NCBI RefSeq assembly: GCF_026183895.1
Contig: NZ_JAPFQI010000002.1
Span: forward strand, 186,001 to 250,000
From: Sabulicella glaciei
GTDB lineage: Bacteria; Pseudomonadota; Alphaproteobacteria; Acetobacterales; Acetobacteraceae
DNA: 64,000 nt
Direction of reading: 5' to 3'
The notes below the pieces were generated by a model. That model saw nothing but the letters and a program-made list of their open reading frames with translations, was not told the DNA's origin and made no database searches. The translations under genes and the position numbers were made by a program. Numbering within the stretch: position 1 is the stretch's first letter; each line of letters opens with the position of its first letter. Shown in pieces: positions 22,750-32,990 of the stretch.

Positions 22750-24588
22750 ATGGTCATGAAGCGCCGACCCCTCTTCGCCGCCGGCTTCGGCCTCCTCGCC
22801 GCCACTGGCCGTGCCTCCGCGCAGGCCGGTCCCGTGCGGACCCATGCCCTGTCCCTCCTGGGCGAGCCCTCGCTGCCGCGCGACTTCCCGCACTGGCCCT
22901 GGGTCAACCCGGAGGCCCCCAAGGGGGGCGAAGTGGCGCTCACCGCCCTCGGCTCCTTTGACAGCTTCAACCCCTTCATCCTGCGCGGCACCTCGGCCGT
23001 CGGCTTGTCCAACCTCTACGACTCTCTGCTGGTGCAAAGCGCCGACGAGGCAAGCACGGAATATGCCCACCTCGCGGAATGGGTGGAGGTGCCGGCGGAT
23101 CGCCGCGGCGTTTCCTTCGAGTTGCGTGAAGCGGTGCGCTGGCACGATGGCCGCCCCATCACCGCCGAGGACGTGGTCTGGACCTTCGAGGCGCTGCGCA
23201 CGCACGGGCGGCCCTTCTACCGTTCCTACTGGGCCGACGTGACGGAGGTGGTGGCGGAGTCGCCGCGCCGGGTCACCTTCCGGTTCCGCAACGACGAGAA
23301 CCGCGAACTCGCGTTGATCCTGGGCCAGTTGCAGGTCCTGCCGAAGCATTGGTGGGAGGGGCGCGACTTTGCCCGCCCGCTGCTGGAGGTGCCCCTCGGC
23401 TCCGGTCCCTACCGGCTGGAGCGTTTCGAGGCCGGGCGCAGCCTGACGCTGCGCCGCGTCGAGGATTACTGGGCGCGGGACCTCAATACGCGGCGCGGTA
23501 CCAACAATTTCGACGCGATCCGCTTCGAGTATTTCCGCGACGCCACCGTGGCCTTCGAGGCCTTCAAGGCCGGGCAGATCGACTTCCGCACGGAGAACGT
23601 GGCCCGCAACTGGTCCACCGGCTACGACTTCCCGGCCGTGCGGCGCGAATTGGTGAAGCGCGACACGATCCGCCACGAATTGCCGACTGGGATGCAGGCC
23701 TTCGTGGTGAACTTGCGCCGGCCCATGTTCGCGGATGCGCGGGTGCGCGAGGCGCTGGTCAACCTGTTCGACTTCGAGTGGCTGAACGCCAACATCTTCT
23801 TCGGCCTTTATGCCCGCACCAACTCCTATTTCTCCAATTCCGAACTCGCCTCCTCCGGCCTGCCCGAGGGGCGGGAGAAGGAGATCCTGGAGGGGTTCCG
23901 CGGCCGCGTGCCGGAATCGGTGTTCACCACGGAATTCCGCCTGCCCACCACCGATGGCAGCGGCAACAACCGCGACGGGCTGCGCCGCGCCCTCGAGCTG
24001 ATGCGGCAGGCGGGCTGGACGGTGCGCGACCGCCGCCTCGTCAACGCCCAGGGCCAGCGCTTCGAGTTCGAGATCCTGCTGAATGGCGCGACCTTTGAGC
24101 GGATCGCGCTACCCTATGTGCAGTGGCTCGCCCGCCTGGGCATCGAGGCGCGCGTCCGCACGGTGGACCCGGCGCAGTATCAGGTCCGCACCGACGCCTT
24201 CGACTACGACATGACGATCGACGTGCTGGGCCAGTCCCTCTCCCCGGGCAACGAGCAGCGCGACTACTTCACCTGCGCCCGCGCGCGCGAGCAGGGCTCG
24301 CAGAACGTCGCCGGCATCTGCGACCCGGCGATCGACGAGCTGGTGGAGCTGGTGATCGCCGCCCCCGACCGGCAGGAGCTGATCCACCGCACCCGCGCGC
24401 TGGACCGCGTCCTGCTGCATCACCACTACGTCATCCCGAACTGGCACCTGCGCGCCTTCTGGGTCGCATATTGGGATAAGTTCGGCCGGCCGGAGCGCTC
24501 GCCGCGCTACGGGCTCGGCTTTCCCGATTCCTGGTGGGTAGACCCCGCGCGCGAACGCGCCATCGGCGAGGCCCGGCGCGGCCTGTGA
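22750..24588 (+). CDS. yejA: peptide ABC transporter substrate-binding protein, YejA-like
   Basis: This encodes 612 residues with a signal peptide ([22 protein letters not shown]) and then a large SBP_bac_5 (family 5) peptide-binding protein. Recognisable segments include [49 protein letters not shown] and [13 protein letters not shown]. The [13 protein letters not shown] start and the overall length fit the YejA branch, which binds oligopeptides and, in enterobacteria, the peptide-nucleotide microcin C. It starts three bases after hisN-like and overlaps yejB, so the cluster is one transcript. Confidence 0.92.
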   Translation: MVMKRRPLFAAGFGLLAATGRASAQAGPVRTHALSLLGEPSLPRDFPHWPWVNPEAPKGGEVALTALGSFDSFNPFILRGTSAVGLSNLYDSLLVQSADEASTEYAHLAEWVEVPADRRGVSFELREAVRWHDGRPITAEDVVWTFEALRTHGRPFYRSYWADVTEVVAESPRRVTFRFRNDENRELALILGQLQVLPKHWWEGRDFARPLLEVPLGSGPYRLERFEAGRSLTLRRVEDYWARDLNTRRGTNNFDAIRFEYFRDATVAFEAFKAGQIDFRTENVARNWSTGYDFPAVRRELVKRDTIRHELPTGMQAFVVNLRRPMFADARVREALVNLFDFEWLNANIFFGLYARTNSYFSNSELASSGLPEGREKEILEGFRGRVPESVFTTEFRLPTTDGSGNNRDGLRRALELMRQAGWTVRDRRLVNAQGQRFEFEILLNGATFERIALPYVQWLARLGIEARVRTVDPAQYQVRTDAFDYDMTIDVLGQSLSPGNEQRDYFTCARAREQGSQNVAGICDPAIDELVELVIAAPDRQELIHRTRALDRVLLHHHYVIPNWHLRAFWVAYWDKFGRPERSPRYGLGFPDSWWVDPARERAIGEARRGL

Positions 24589-25685
24589 GCGCCTACCTCC
24601 TTCGTCGCCTGCTGCTGGTGGTACCGACGCTGTTCGGCATCATCCTGATCAACTTCGCCCTGGTGCAGTTCGCCCCCGGCGGCCCGGTGGAGCAGATGCT
24701 GGCGGAGCTGCGCGGCGAGGGGCAGACCCTGGGCCGCCTGACCGGCGAGGGGGGCGGCGAGACACGCGCCCCCACCACCGGGCCGGGCGAAGGCGGGGGG
24801 GGCAGCACGTACCGCGGCGCGCGCGGCCTCGATCCCGCCATCGTGCGCGAGATCGAGCGCAGCTTCGGCTTCGACAAGCCGGCCCATGTGCGCTTCGGGG
24901 AGATGCTGGCCGGCTACCTGCGCTTCGATTTCGGCCGCTCGCTGTTCCGCGACCGGCCAGTCTGGGACCTGGTGATCGAGAAGCTGCCCGTCTCCGTCTC
25001 GCTCGGGCTGTGGTCCACGCTGATCATCTACCTGATCTCCATTCCGCTCGGCATCCGCAAGGCGGTGCGGGACGGGTCGCGCTTCGACCTCTGGACCTCG
25101 GCGGTGGTGCTGGTCGGCTACGCCATTCCGGGCTTCCTGTTCGCCGTGCTGCTGGTGGTGCTCTTCGCCGGCGGGTCCTTCGTGCAGTGGTTCCCCTTGC
25201 GCGGCCTCGCCTCCTCCGGCGCGGAGGCCTGGCCCTTCTGGCAGCGGGCGCTGGACTATGCCTGGCACATCACCCTGCCGACGCTGACGCTGGTGATCGG
25301 CGGCTTCGCCGGGCTGACCATGCTCACCAAGAACTCCTTCCTGGAGGAGATCAACAAGCAATACGTGCTGACGGCGCGGGCCAAGGGGGCGGGGGAGGGG
25401 CGCGTGCTCTACGGCCACGTCTTCCGCAACGCCATGTTGATCATCATCGCGGGCTTCCCGGCGGCCTTTATCGGCATCCTCTTCACCGGGGCGCTGCTGG
25501 TGGAGATCATCTTCTCGCTGGACGGGCTGGGGCTGCTAGGCTTCGAGGCGGCGATCCGCCGCGACTACCCGGTGATGTTCGGCACGCTCTACATCTTCAC
25601 CCTGCTGGGCCTCGTGATGCAGATCGTCTCCGACTTCACCTACACGCTGGTGGACCCGCGCATCGACTTCGAGGCACGCCGATGA
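24585..25685 (+). CDS. yejB: peptide ABC transporter permease, YejB-like
   Basis: This permease of 366 residues starts at GTG 24585, overlapping the yejA TGA (GTGA). The N-terminal span is [21 protein letters not shown], and a long Gly/Pro-rich extracytoplasmic loop follows (about residues 45-85). The inner-membrane BPD_transp_1 domain follows, with the EAA-type loop around [20 protein letters not shown] that contacts the ATPase. The long loop is a feature of YejB compared with DppB/OppB. The ATG of the DUF3891 gene overlaps its stop. Confidence 0.93.
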   Translation: MSAYLLRRLLLVVPTLFGIILINFALVQFAPGGPVEQMLAELRGEGQTLGRLTGEGGGETRAPTTGPGEGGGGSTYRGARGLDPAIVREIERSFGFDKPAHVRFGEMLAGYLRFDFGRSLFRDRPVWDLVIEKLPVSVSLGLWSTLIIYLISIPLGIRKAVRDGSRFDLWTSAVVLVGYAIPGFLFAVLLVVLFAGGSFVQWFPLRGLASSGAEAWPFWQRALDYAWHITLPTLTLVIGGFAGLTMLTKNSFLEEINKQYVLTARAKGAGEGRVLYGHVFRNAMLIIIAGFPAAFIGILFTGALLVEIIFSLDGLGLLGFEAAIRRDYPVMFGTLYIFTLLGLVMQIVSDFTYTLVDPRIDFEARR

Positions 25686-26410
25686 TCCTCTGGCCGCAAG
25701 CGGATGGCACGGTGCTGGCGACGCCGCAGCCCGCCCATGCCGCGCTCTCCGGCCAGGTCATGCGCCACATGATGCCGCGCCTGGAACCCTTCGACGCTTT
25801 GGTGAACGCCGCTACCCAACACGACTGTGCTTGGTTGCCCTGGGAGCCAGCGCCCGAGTTCGACGCGGCGACCGGCCTGCCGCTGGCCTTCAACGACCTG
25901 CCCGGCGACCGCCACGTCGCGCTGTGGGAGGCGGGGGTGGAGGTCGCGCTGGCGAATTGGGGAGTGTGGGAGGCGCTGCTGATCATGCGCCACGGCAGCC
26001 ACGTTTATCGCATGGCGCTGCGCAGCGACCGCTCGCCCCCCGATGCCGCTGCTGCCGAGGCCATCCAGGGCTACCTGGCGCGCGAGGCGGCGCGCAGCGC
26101 TGATTGGACGCGCCGGCTGGGCACCACGGAGGAGGCGGTGGCGCTCCTCTCCGAGGCGGTCGCCACGGTGGACGGCATCGCGCTCGGCCTGTGCTGGGGC
26201 AAGGAGCGCTTCGATTGCGGCGGCACGGTGCTGCGCCGGACCGGCCCCTTCGCCGCCACGCTCGACCCTTGGGTCCTCGACGTGCCCCGGCTGGAGGCGA
26301 CCGCCACCGCGCTGCGCCTGCCCGCCCGCTTCCCCGACGCGGCGGCGATGCGCGAAGCGCTGCCGCTTGCCCCGCGCGAGACGCTGCGCTTCACCCTTTC
26401 CCCCGCATGA
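25682..26410 (+). CDS. DUF3891 family protein embedded in the yej operon
   Basis: This encodes 242 residues and resembles the DUF3891 family (Pfam PF13030). It has [10 protein letters not shown] near residue 48, LPLAFNDLP, and [31 protein letters not shown]. It has conserved His and acidic residues in HD-like positions and a C-terminal region with [24 protein letters not shown]. Function is unknown; it is probably cytoplasmic since no signal or membrane span is seen. It starts in an ATGA overlap with yejB and ends in an ATGA overlap with yejE, so it is translationally coupled on both sides. This suggests a role tied to peptide or solute uptake, which is inference from position. Confidence 0.82.
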   Translation: MILWPQADGTVLATPQPAHAALSGQVMRHMMPRLEPFDALVNAATQHDCAWLPWEPAPEFDAATGLPLAFNDLPGDRHVALWEAGVEVALANWGVWEALLIMRHGSHVYRMALRSDRSPPDAAAAEAIQGYLAREAARSADWTRRLGTTEEAVALLSEAVATVDGIALGLCWGKERFDCGGTVLRRTGPFAATLDPWVLDVPRLEATATALRLPARFPDAAAMREALPLAPRETLRFTLSPA

Positions 26411-27447
26411 AATTCTCCCCGCTGAACCAACGGCGCCTCGCCAATTTCCGCGCGAACCGGCGCGGCTACGTGTCCTTCTGGATCTTTCTCGTTCTTTTTC
26501 TCGTCACCCTCTTCGCCGAGGTGATCGCGAATGACCGGCCGTTGGTCGCGCATGTGGACGGCAAGTGGTTCTTCCCCGTGCTGACCGAGTATGCCGAGAG
26601 CGACGTGGTGGAGACCGGCCTGCCCGTCACCGCCGACTGGGCCGACCCTGATTTCGCCCGCGACGTCGCGGAGAAGGGCGGCACGGTGATCTGGCCGCTC
26701 ATTCCTTTCAGCCATGCCAGCGTGGTGCGCGACCTGGGCACGCCCGCGCCCTCGCCGCCCTCCGATCGCAACTGGCTGGGCACGGACGACCAGGCGCGCG
26801 ACGTGCTGGCGCGGGTGATCTACGGCTTCCGCATTTCCGTGCTGTTCGGCTTCACCCTGACGATCTTCGCCTCGGTCATCGGCATCGCGGCGGGGGCCGT
26901 GCAGGGCTATTACGGCGGCACGACCGACCTGCTCTTCCAGCGCTTCATCGAGATCTGGTCCGGGATGCCGCAGCTCTTCCTGCTGATCATCCTGGCTAGC
27001 GTGATCGAGCCCTCCTTCTGGACGCTGCTGCTCTTCCTGCTGGCCTTTTCCTGGATGGGGCTGGTGGGGGTGGTGCGGGCCGAGTTCCTGCGCGGCCGCA
27101 ACCTGGACTACGTGCGCGCCGCCCGGGCGCTGGGGGTGCGCGACGCGACGCTGATGTTCCGCCACATCCTGCCCAACGCCATGGTGGCGACGCTCACCTT
27201 CCTGCCCTTCACCCTGTCCGGCTCGGTCACGGTGCTGGCCTCGCTGGACTTCCTGGGCTTCGGCCTGCCCCCCGGCTCCCCTTCCCTCGGCGAGTTGCTG
27301 GCTCAGGGCAAGAACAACCTTCAGGCGCCGTGGCTCGCCTTCACCGGCTTCGCCGTGTTGGGCGGCGTGCTCACCCTGCTGATCTTCGTCGGCGAGGCGG
27401 TGCGCGACGCCTTCGACCCGCGTAAGCTGCCCGGAGGCGCGCGCTGA
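26407..27447 (+). CDS. yejE: peptide ABC transporter permease, YejE-like
   Basis: This encodes 346 residues and begins with [22 protein letters not shown] and a first membrane span. A large periplasmic loop includes the YejE/DppC-typical [16 protein letters not shown] block and [17 protein letters not shown]. The BPD_transp_1 core and ATPase-contacting loop [21 protein letters not shown] come next, with a final segment [16 protein letters not shown]. It is the partner of YejB. The start ATG overlaps the DUF3891 stop by four bases; the stop overlaps the ATPase start by one. Confidence 0.94.
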   Translation: MKFSPLNQRRLANFRANRRGYVSFWIFLVLFLVTLFAEVIANDRPLVAHVDGKWFFPVLTEYAESDVVETGLPVTADWADPDFARDVAEKGGTVIWPLIPFSHASVVRDLGTPAPSPPSDRNWLGTDDQARDVLARVIYGFRISVLFGFTLTIFASVIGIAAGAVQGYYGGTTDLLFQRFIEIWSGMPQLFLLIILASVIEPSFWTLLLFLLAFSWMGLVGVVRAEFLRGRNLDYVRAARALGVRDATLMFRHILPNAMVATLTFLPFTLSGSVTVLASLDFLGFGLPPGSPSLGELLAQGKNNLQAPWLAFTGFAVLGGVLTLLIFVGEAVRDAFDPRKLPGGAR

Positions 27448-29063
27448 TGCCGGCCGAGGAACTCCGCATGGCCGAGGCGCCGCTGCTTTCGGTGGAGAAT
27501 CTGTCGGTCGCCTTCCGCGGGCAAAAGGTCGTGGAGGGCGTATCCTTCGAGGTGCGTCCCGGCGAGACGGTGGCGCTGGTCGGCGAAAGCGGCTCGGGCA
27601 AGTCGGTCACGGCGCTGTCCGTGCTGCGCCTCCTCGCCGCCACGGGCAGCAACCCCGAGGGGCGCATCGTGCTGGACGGGACGGAGGTGCTGCGCGCCGA
27701 TGACGACGCGCTGCACCGGCTGCGCGGCGGCGTGGCCGGCATGGTCTTCCAGGAGCCGATGACCAGCCTGAACCCGCTGCACACGATCGGGCGGCAGGTG
27801 GGCGAGGCCATCACCCTCCATCGCCCGCTGCGCGGCGACGCCCTGCGGCGCGAGGTAATCGCGAAGCTGGAACGCGCCGGCCTCGCCAATGCGGAGGAGC
27901 GGATCAACGCCTATCCGCACCAGCTTTCCGGCGGGCAGCGCCAGCGCGTGATGATCGCCGTCGCCCTGGCCAACGACCCCAAGCTGCTGATCGCGGACGA
28001 GCCGACCACAGCACTGGACGTGACCATCCAGGCGCAGATCCTGGAACTCATCGCCGGGCTGAAGAAGCGCCTCGGCATGGCGGTGCTGTTCATCACCCAC
28101 GACCTCGCCATCGTGCGGCGCCACGCCCAGCGCGTGGTGGTGATGAAGGACGGGAAGGTGGTGGAGCAGGGGGAGACGGAGGCGATCTTCCGCGACCCGA
28201 AGCATCCCTACACGAAGATGCTGCTGGCCACCGAGCCGCGCGGCCGCCCCGCCCCTGTCGCGCCCGATGCCCTGACGGTGCTGGAGGCGCGGGACATCCG
28301 CGTTTCCTTCCCCATCCGCCGGGGCTTCCTGCGCCGCGTGGTGTCGGAGGTGCGGGCGGTGGAAGGCGTGTCCCTCACCCTGCGCGCGGGGGAGACGCTG
28401 GGGCTGGTGGGCGAATCCGGCTCGGGCAAGACCACGCTCGGCTTTGCGCTGCTGCGGCTGGAGCGTTCCACCGGCGGCATCCTGTTCGAGGGGCGGGACA
28501 TCGTGCCGCTCTCGCGCACGCAGCTTCGCCCGCTGCGCTCCCGGATGCAGATCGTCTTCCAGGATCCCTACGGCTCGCTCTCGCCGCGCATGAGCGCGGG
28601 CGACATCGTGGGCGAGGGACTCCTGGTGCACGAGCCCTCCCTGCCGGCGCGGGAGCGTGAGGCGCGCGTGGCGCAGGCGCTGGAGGAGGTGGGGCTCGAT
28701 CCCGCCATGGCCGGGCGCTATCCGCATGAATTCTCCGGCGGGCAGCGCCAGCGCATCGCCATCGCCCGCGCCCTGGTGCTGAAGCCGCGCCTCCTGGTGC
28801 TGGACGAGCCGACCTCCGCCCTTGATGTTTCGGTGCAGGCGCAGGTGGTCGAGCTGCTGCGCGAGCTTCAGGCGCGGCATGGCCTCGCCTATCTGTTCAT
28901 CTCGCATGATCTGCGGGTGGTGCGCGCCATGGCGCACCGGATCATGGTGATGCGCCAGGGCCGCGTGGTGGAGGAGGGCGAGGCGGAGGCCCTGTGCCGG
29001 AACCCGCGCGAGCCCTATACACGCGCCTTGATGAGCGCCGCATTCGACCTGGCCACCGCATGA
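27447..29063 (+). CDS. yejF: duplicated ABC transporter ATPase, YejF-like
   Basis: The 538-residue protein carries two complete ATP-binding cassettes. The first has Walker A GESGSGKS, signature [12 protein letters not shown] and Walker [10 protein letters not shown]. The second has Walker A GESGSGKT, signature [12 protein letters not shown] and Walker [10 protein letters not shown]. An oligopeptide-transport C-terminal extension follows each ([18 protein letters not shown]). The YejF type is a fusion of the usual D and F subunits into a single chain. The start ATG overlaps the yejE TGA by one base; a second Met 9 codons later ([10 protein letters not shown]) is a possible alternative. Confidence 0.95.
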   Translation: MPAEELRMAEAPLLSVENLSVAFRGQKVVEGVSFEVRPGETVALVGESGSGKSVTALSVLRLLAATGSNPEGRIVLDGTEVLRADDDALHRLRGGVAGMVFQEPMTSLNPLHTIGRQVGEAITLHRPLRGDALRREVIAKLERAGLANAEERINAYPHQLSGGQRQRVMIAVALANDPKLLIADEPTTALDVTIQAQILELIAGLKKRLGMAVLFITHDLAIVRRHAQRVVVMKDGKVVEQGETEAIFRDPKHPYTKMLLATEPRGRPAPVAPDALTVLEARDIRVSFPIRRGFLRRVVSEVRAVEGVSLTLRAGETLGLVGESGSGKTTLGFALLRLERSTGGILFEGRDIVPLSRTQLRPLRSRMQIVFQDPYGSLSPRMSAGDIVGEGLLVHEPSLPAREREARVAQALEEVGLDPAMAGRYPHEFSGGQRQRIAIARALVLKPRLLVLDEPTSALDVSVQAQVVELLRELQARHGLAYLFISHDLRVVRAMAHRIMVMRQGRVVEEGEAEALCRNPREPYTRALMSAAFDLATA

Positions 29064-29521
29064 GCAGCACCGAAACCTCCGACGCGCCCCCCCACCCCTG
29101 GGCGGGGCAGGAAAGGGAACGCCTGGCCGACCTGCTGGACAGCGGCGCGGTCAAGCTGGGCATCCACATCCGCAAGATGAACTCGCCCGGCTCGCCCGTG
29201 TACCGCTACGGGGAGAACGTGGTGCCGGCGGCGCTGATCCTGGTCTCCTCCTTTCTCGGCACGGCGCTGGTGCATTTCTATGTGGGCGCCGCGATCCTGG
29301 CGGTGGGGTGCTGGTGGTGGCTCGCCAAGGTGATGCCGCGCGTGAAGGACGGCGTGTTCAACCGCACTGCCGCCTATGTCCTGGCGAGCGACCTGAACTT
29401 CGACGTGTACTGGGCACGCGGCCTGCTGTCGCTCTACGCCAAGATGCCCGATGGGCGGGAGCGCGTGGCGACCGGGCGTGACGATTGGCGGGCTTATGTC
29501 CGCTCCTTCCACGAGGTCTGA
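29060..29521 (+). CDS. hypothetical two-span membrane protein
   Basis: This encodes 153 residues. A hydrophilic N-terminal third is followed by two close hydrophobic segments ([17 protein letters not shown] and [16 protein letters not shown]) forming a hairpin, then a soluble C-terminal part with Asp/Tyr-rich [21 protein letters not shown] do not recognise a family. Its ATG overlaps the yejF stop (ATGA), so it is co-translated with the importer and may be an accessory subunit. It is followed three bases on by ghrA. Confidence 0.72.
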   Translation: MSSTETSDAPPHPWAGQERERLADLLDSGAVKLGIHIRKMNSPGSPVYRYGENVVPAALILVSSFLGTALVHFYVGAAILAVGCWWWLAKVMPRVKDGVFNRTAAYVLASDLNFDVYWARGLLSLYAKMPDGRERVATGRDDWRAYVRSFHEV

Positions 29522-29524
29522 GGC

Positions 29525-30457
29525 ATGGCGATCCTGCTTTCCACCAAGGCGAATGCGATGGAGGCGTGGCGCGACGCGCTGCTGGAGCTCGAGCCCGGCC
29601 TCGACATCCGCCTGTTTCCCGATGCGGGCGATCCGGCGGAGATCGAGGCCGCGGTGTGCTGGACCCAGCACGACATGGGGGAGCTGCGCCGCTACCCCAA
29701 TCTCGGCCTCATCGTCTCCATGGGGGCGGGGGTGGACCATCTGCTGCGCCCCCCTGGCCCGCCGCCCGGCGTGCCGGTGGCCCGCCTGAAGGATGAGCGC
29801 CTGACCAGCGGCATGACCGAATGGGTGCTGCTGAACGTGCTGCGCTTCCACCGGCAGGACCTGGAGTATCGTGCGCAGCAGGCGGCACGGGTGTGGGACG
29901 AGTTGCCTGCGCCCGAGACCTCCGCGCGCCGCGTCGGCTTCCTGGGACTGGGCGAGCTGGGCATGGCCGCCGCCCATGCCTGCCGCTTGCTCGGCTTTCC
30001 GGTCATGGGCTGGACGCGCCGCGCGCGACAGGTGGAGGGCGTCGAGACCTTCCACGGCGAGGACGGGCTGGCCGCCATGCTGGGGAGGAGCGACATCCTC
30101 GTCTGCCTGCTGCCGCTGACGCCGGACACGCGCGGCATCCTCAACGCCCGCACCCTCGCGATGCTGCCGCGCGGCGCCTTCCTGATCAACGCGGCGCGCG
30201 GCGGGCACGTGGCGCAGCCCGACCTGCTGGAGGCGCTGGATTCCGGCCAGATCGCCGCCGCCGCGCTGGACGTGTTCGAGCCGGAGCCGCTGCCGGCGGA
30301 TCACCCCTTCTGGGGCCATCCGCGCGTGCTGGTCTGGCCGCACGCGGCCAGCATCACCATTCCGCGCTCCGCCGCGCCGCAGGTGATCGAGAATCTCCGC
30401 CGCCTGCGCGAGGGGCGGGAGCTGATCAACCTGGTGGATTTCTCGGCCGGGTATTGA
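29525..30457 (+). CDS. glyoxylate/hydroxypyruvate reductase, GhrA-like
   Basis: This encodes 310 residues and belongs to the D-2-hydroxyacid dehydrogenase family in its GhrA branch. It has the Rossmann GLGELGMAAAHACRLLGF, the dehydrogenase helix LINAARGGHVAQPDLLEAL, and the catalytic WPHAASITIP, with a His as general acid/base. It reduces glyoxylate to glycolate or hydroxypyruvate to glycerate with NADPH. It is cytoplasmic and sits at the end of the yej transcript by position, though functional relation is not obvious. A hairpin at the convergent boundary with marR may end it. Confidence 0.88.
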   Translation: MAILLSTKANAMEAWRDALLELEPGLDIRLFPDAGDPAEIEAAVCWTQHDMGELRRYPNLGLIVSMGAGVDHLLRPPGPPPGVPVARLKDERLTSGMTEWVLLNVLRFHRQDLEYRAQQAARVWDELPAPETSARRVGFLGLGELGMAAAHACRLLGFPVMGWTRRARQVEGVETFHGEDGLAAMLGRSDILVCLLPLTPDTRGILNARTLAMLPRGAFLINAARGGHVAQPDLLEALDSGQIAAAALDVFEPEPLPADHPFWGHPRVLVWPHAASITIPRSAAPQVIENLRRLREGRELINLVDFSAGY

Positions 30458-30459
30458 GG

Positions 30460-30477
30460 GGCGGTCAGCCGACCGCC
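30460..30477. terminator. bidirectional hairpin between convergent ghrA and marR
   Basis: GGCGGTC, four bases (AGCC), then GACCGCC: a perfect 7-bp stem across the junction of two convergent genes. Its right part lies inside the last codons of the leftward MarR gene. No long T-run, so this is a moderate prediction. Confidence 0.45.
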
Positions 30478-30863
30478 GCGTATTCCCCGGCCTCGGCCAT
30501 CTCGGGCGGCGGCATGGGCGTCACAGTGCCGTCGGACTCCGACATGGTCCGCTGCAACGCGGACAAGAAGGAAGCGCCCTTCAAGGTGCGCTGCACCAGC
30601 ACGGAGCGGCGATCCATCATGTCCAGCTTGCGCCGGGCCAAGTCGAGCTCGCCGAGGCGGTCCAGGGCGCGCGTGATGGCGGGCTTGGAGACGTTCAGCT
30701 CCTGCGCCAAGCCACGCACCGTGTGGGGGCCGGGCGTCAGGTAGACGGTCAGCAGCACGCCCAGCTGCCGCGCCGAAAGGTCCGGGCCATCCTGCCGGAC
30801 CAGCGTCACGATGGTGTCGCGCAGGATCCCGACAAGCTGATCGGGGTTGGTCTGCATGGTCAT
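30465..30863 (-). CDS. MarR-family transcriptional regulator (short)
   Basis: The gene encodes 132 residues with a winged helix-turn-helix: LSARQLGVLLTVYLTPGPHTVRGLAQELNVSKPAITRALDRLGE and the wing KLDMMDRRSVLVQRT. The C-terminal tail is short and hydrophilic. It is in the MarR family; the ligand is unknown. The frame is open for 51 codons upstream, but ATG 30863 (MTMQTN) begins the conserved region. A TTGCAA pair about 95 bases upstream may be its operator or promoter region. Confidence 0.85.
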   Translation of the reverse strand: MTMQTNPDQLVGILRDTIVTLVRQDGPDLSARQLGVLLTVYLTPGPHTVRGLAQELNVSKPAITRALDRLGELDLARRKLDMMDRRSVLVQRTLKGASFLSALQRTMSESDGTVTPMPPPEMAEAGEYAAVG

Positions 30864-30955
30864 GGCATCCTTCCCTTCATTCACCACGCCTGCGGCGCGG
30901 AACCATGAATACCCACACCATCTGGGGCCTGGGTCGGATTTGATTAGTGCCGGGT

Positions 30956-30971
30956 TTGCAAAAAATTGCAA
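30956..30971. promoter_or_regulatory. TTGCAA-AAAA-TTGCAA inverted pair upstream of marR
   Basis: Two TTGCAA palindromes separated by four A bases form a 16-base symmetric site about 93-108 bases before the marR start. It is markedly AT-rich in otherwise GC-rich DNA. MarR proteins often bind such symmetric sites near their own gene, so autoregulation is possible. Prediction only. Confidence 0.4.
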
Positions 30972-31036
30972 GATTTTCATGAAAGCCCGGGTGCACAGGG
31001 CGCAACCCGGGCGCAAGCCGCTCGATGTCCGCGGCT

Positions 31037-32365
31037 TCAGGATCGGGGATGAGCGTCCATCCAGCGCTCGATTCCGGCCAGCAGGCCGCGCAATCCCGTC
31101 GCCTCGCCGCCCTCTGGCGCGCCGGGCCGGTTGGAATCATTCCACGCGTAAAGGTCCAGATGTGCCCATGGCGTGCCGTGGGGCACGAAGCGGCGCAGGA
31201 ACAGCGCGGCGACGATCGCACCTGCCATGGGCTTGCCGGCGACGTTGTTGAGGTCGGCCACCGGGCTGTCCAGCCAGGAGTCGTAGCCGCCATGCAGCGG
31301 CAGGCGCCAAAGCGGGTCGCGCGCCGCCTCGGCTCCGGCCAGCAGCGCGCCGGCCAGCGCCTCGTCGTTGCTGAACAAGGCCGGGAGGTCGGGGCCCAAC
31401 GCCACCCGCGCCGCGCCGGTCAGCGTCGCCCCGTCCAGGATCGCATCCGGCGCGCGCTCCGCCGCGAAGGCGAGAAGGTCGGCAAGCACGAGGCGGCCTT
31501 CCGCGTCCGTGTTGCCCACCTCCACGGTCAGTCCCTTGCGGGTCCGCAGCACGTCGCCCGGCCGGAAGGCGGTGCCCGAGACGCCGTTCTCCACCGCGCC
31601 GACCAGCACCAGCAGGCGCAGCCTGGCGCGCCGCGCCATCAGGCAATCGGCCAGCGCCAGCATCACCGCGGCGCCGCCCATGTCCTTCTTCATCCGCAGC
31701 ATGCCGGCAGGCGGCTTGAGGTCCAGCCCGCCCGTGTCGAAGCACACGCCCTTGCCGCACAGCGCCAGCAGCGGCCCTTCCGTGCCCCATTCCAGCACGG
31801 CGACGCGTGGCGCGCGCGGGCTGCCCGCCCCCACCAACGCAAGGGCCGGGAAGCCCTGCGCCAGTTCCGCGCCCTCGATGATCCGCACCGCCGCGCCGTG
31901 GGCAGCGCCCAGCTTCTCCACCGCCTCGGCCAGTTCCGCCGGGCCGAGATGGCTGGCGGGCATGTTGACGAGGTCGCGCGCATGCCAGATCGCCCGCGCC
32001 ATGCTGTCGTCGAAGCCGGCTTGCGGGACGAGCTGCGCGGCGGCACGGCGCGGCGCCTTGAAGCGGGTGAAGCGATACGCGCCGAGCGCCCATCCCAGGG
32101 CGAGGTCGGCGTCGCCGCCCACCCAGCGCGTGCCCTCGGGCAGGGCATGGGGCAGGGCACCATACGGCAGCGGCCCTTCGGCGCGCCCCACCAGCGCGCC
32201 CGTTACCGCCTCGCCGTCCAGTAGCAGCGCATGCTCGCCGGGGCGGGCGCGGAAGCCCTGCGCGGCGGCGAGGGCGGCGCCGGGCCGGTCCCGCCACCCG
32301 TCGGGCGCGACGAGGTGCAGCGGCAAGGCGCCAGCGGGGTCGGCGGCGAAGCAGGGCAGGCTCAT
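31037..32365 (-). CDS. leucyl aminopeptidase family protein (M17)
   Basis: The protein has 442 residues of the M17 family, which uses two zinc ions to remove N-terminal residues from peptides. It has the family signature [12 protein letters not shown] and the earlier metal-site block [25 protein letters not shown] and a catalytic arginine in the signature. It is shorter than typical PepA (about 500), with a reduced N-terminal domain, as in PepB-like or alphaproteobacterial M17 paralogues. It is divergent from hslV with 64 bases between the starts. Cytoplasmic. Confidence 0.93.
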   Translation of the reverse strand: MSLPCFAADPAGALPLHLVAPDGWRDRPGAALAAAQGFRARPGEHALLLDGEAVTGALVGRAEGPLPYGALPHALPEGTRWVGGDADLALGWALGAYRFTRFKAPRRAAAQLVPQAGFDDSMARAIWHARDLVNMPASHLGPAELAEAVEKLGAAHGAAVRIIEGAELAQGFPALALVGAGSPRAPRVAVLEWGTEGPLLALCGKGVCFDTGGLDLKPPAGMLRMKKDMGGAAVMLALADCLMARRARLRLLVLVGAVENGVSGTAFRPGDVLRTRKGLTVEVGNTDAEGRLVLADLLAFAAERAPDAILDGATLTGAARVALGPDLPALFSNDEALAGALLAGAEAARDPLWRLPLHGGYDSWLDSPVADLNNVAGKPMAGAIVAALFLRRFVPHGTPWAHLDLYAWNDSNRPGAPEGGEATGLRGLLAGIERWMDAHPRS

Positions 32366-32429
32366 ACCTTCCCCTTATCCCAGCCATGCGGACATTGCGA
32401 AGGGATCGCTGCGGCGCCACATCGCCCCC

Positions 32430-32990
32430 ATGCAGACATCATCCCATGACCCGCTCGGCTGGCACGGCACCACCATCCTGTGCGTGCGCCGTGACGGACG
32501 GGTCGCCATGGCCGGTGACGGGCAGGTCTCGCTCGGCCAGACCATCGTCAAGGGCAACGCCCGCAAGGTGCGCCGCATCGCCAACGGCAAGGTGCTGGCC
32601 GGCTTCGCCGGCGCCACCGCCGACGCCTTCACGCTGCTGGAGCGGCTAGAGGCGAAGCTGGAGCGCTTTCCCGACCAGCTGGAACGCGCCTGCGTCGAAC
32701 TGGCCAAGGATTGGCGCACCGACCGCTACCTGCGCCGCCTCGAAGCCCTGCTCGCCGTGGCGGACGAGAAGCGCTCCCTCCTCCTCACCGGCCAGGGCGA
32801 CGTGCTGGAGCCGGAGGATTCCGTGATCGGCATCGGCTCGGGCGGCAACTACGCCCTGGCTGCGGCCCGCGCCCTGATGACGGTGGAAGGCCTGCCGGCG
32901 GAGGAGGTGGCGCGCCGCGCCATGACCATCGCCGGCGACATCTGCGTCTACACCAACGGAAACTTCATCCTGGAAAGCCTGCCGGCATGA
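32430..32990 (+). CDS. hslV: ATP-dependent protease subunit HslV (ClpQ)
   Basis: HslV is the peptidase of the HslUV proteasome-like complex. The 186-residue protein should be processed so that Thr14 (in [21 protein letters not shown]) becomes the N-terminal nucleophile. Other family motifs are [17 protein letters not shown] and [31 protein letters not shown]. Length is normal (about 175-190). The frame is open far upstream antisense to the aminopeptidase gene; the ATG at 32430 keeps the short propeptide. Its TGA overlaps the hslU ATG (ATGA). Confidence 0.96.
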   Translation: MQTSSHDPLGWHGTTILCVRRDGRVAMAGDGQVSLGQTIVKGNARKVRRIANGKVLAGFAGATADAFTLLERLEAKLERFPDQLERACVELAKDWRTDRYLRRLEALLAVADEKRSLLLTGQGDVLEPEDSVIGIGSGGNYALAAARALMTVEGLPAEEVARRAMTIAGDICVYTNGNFILESLPA

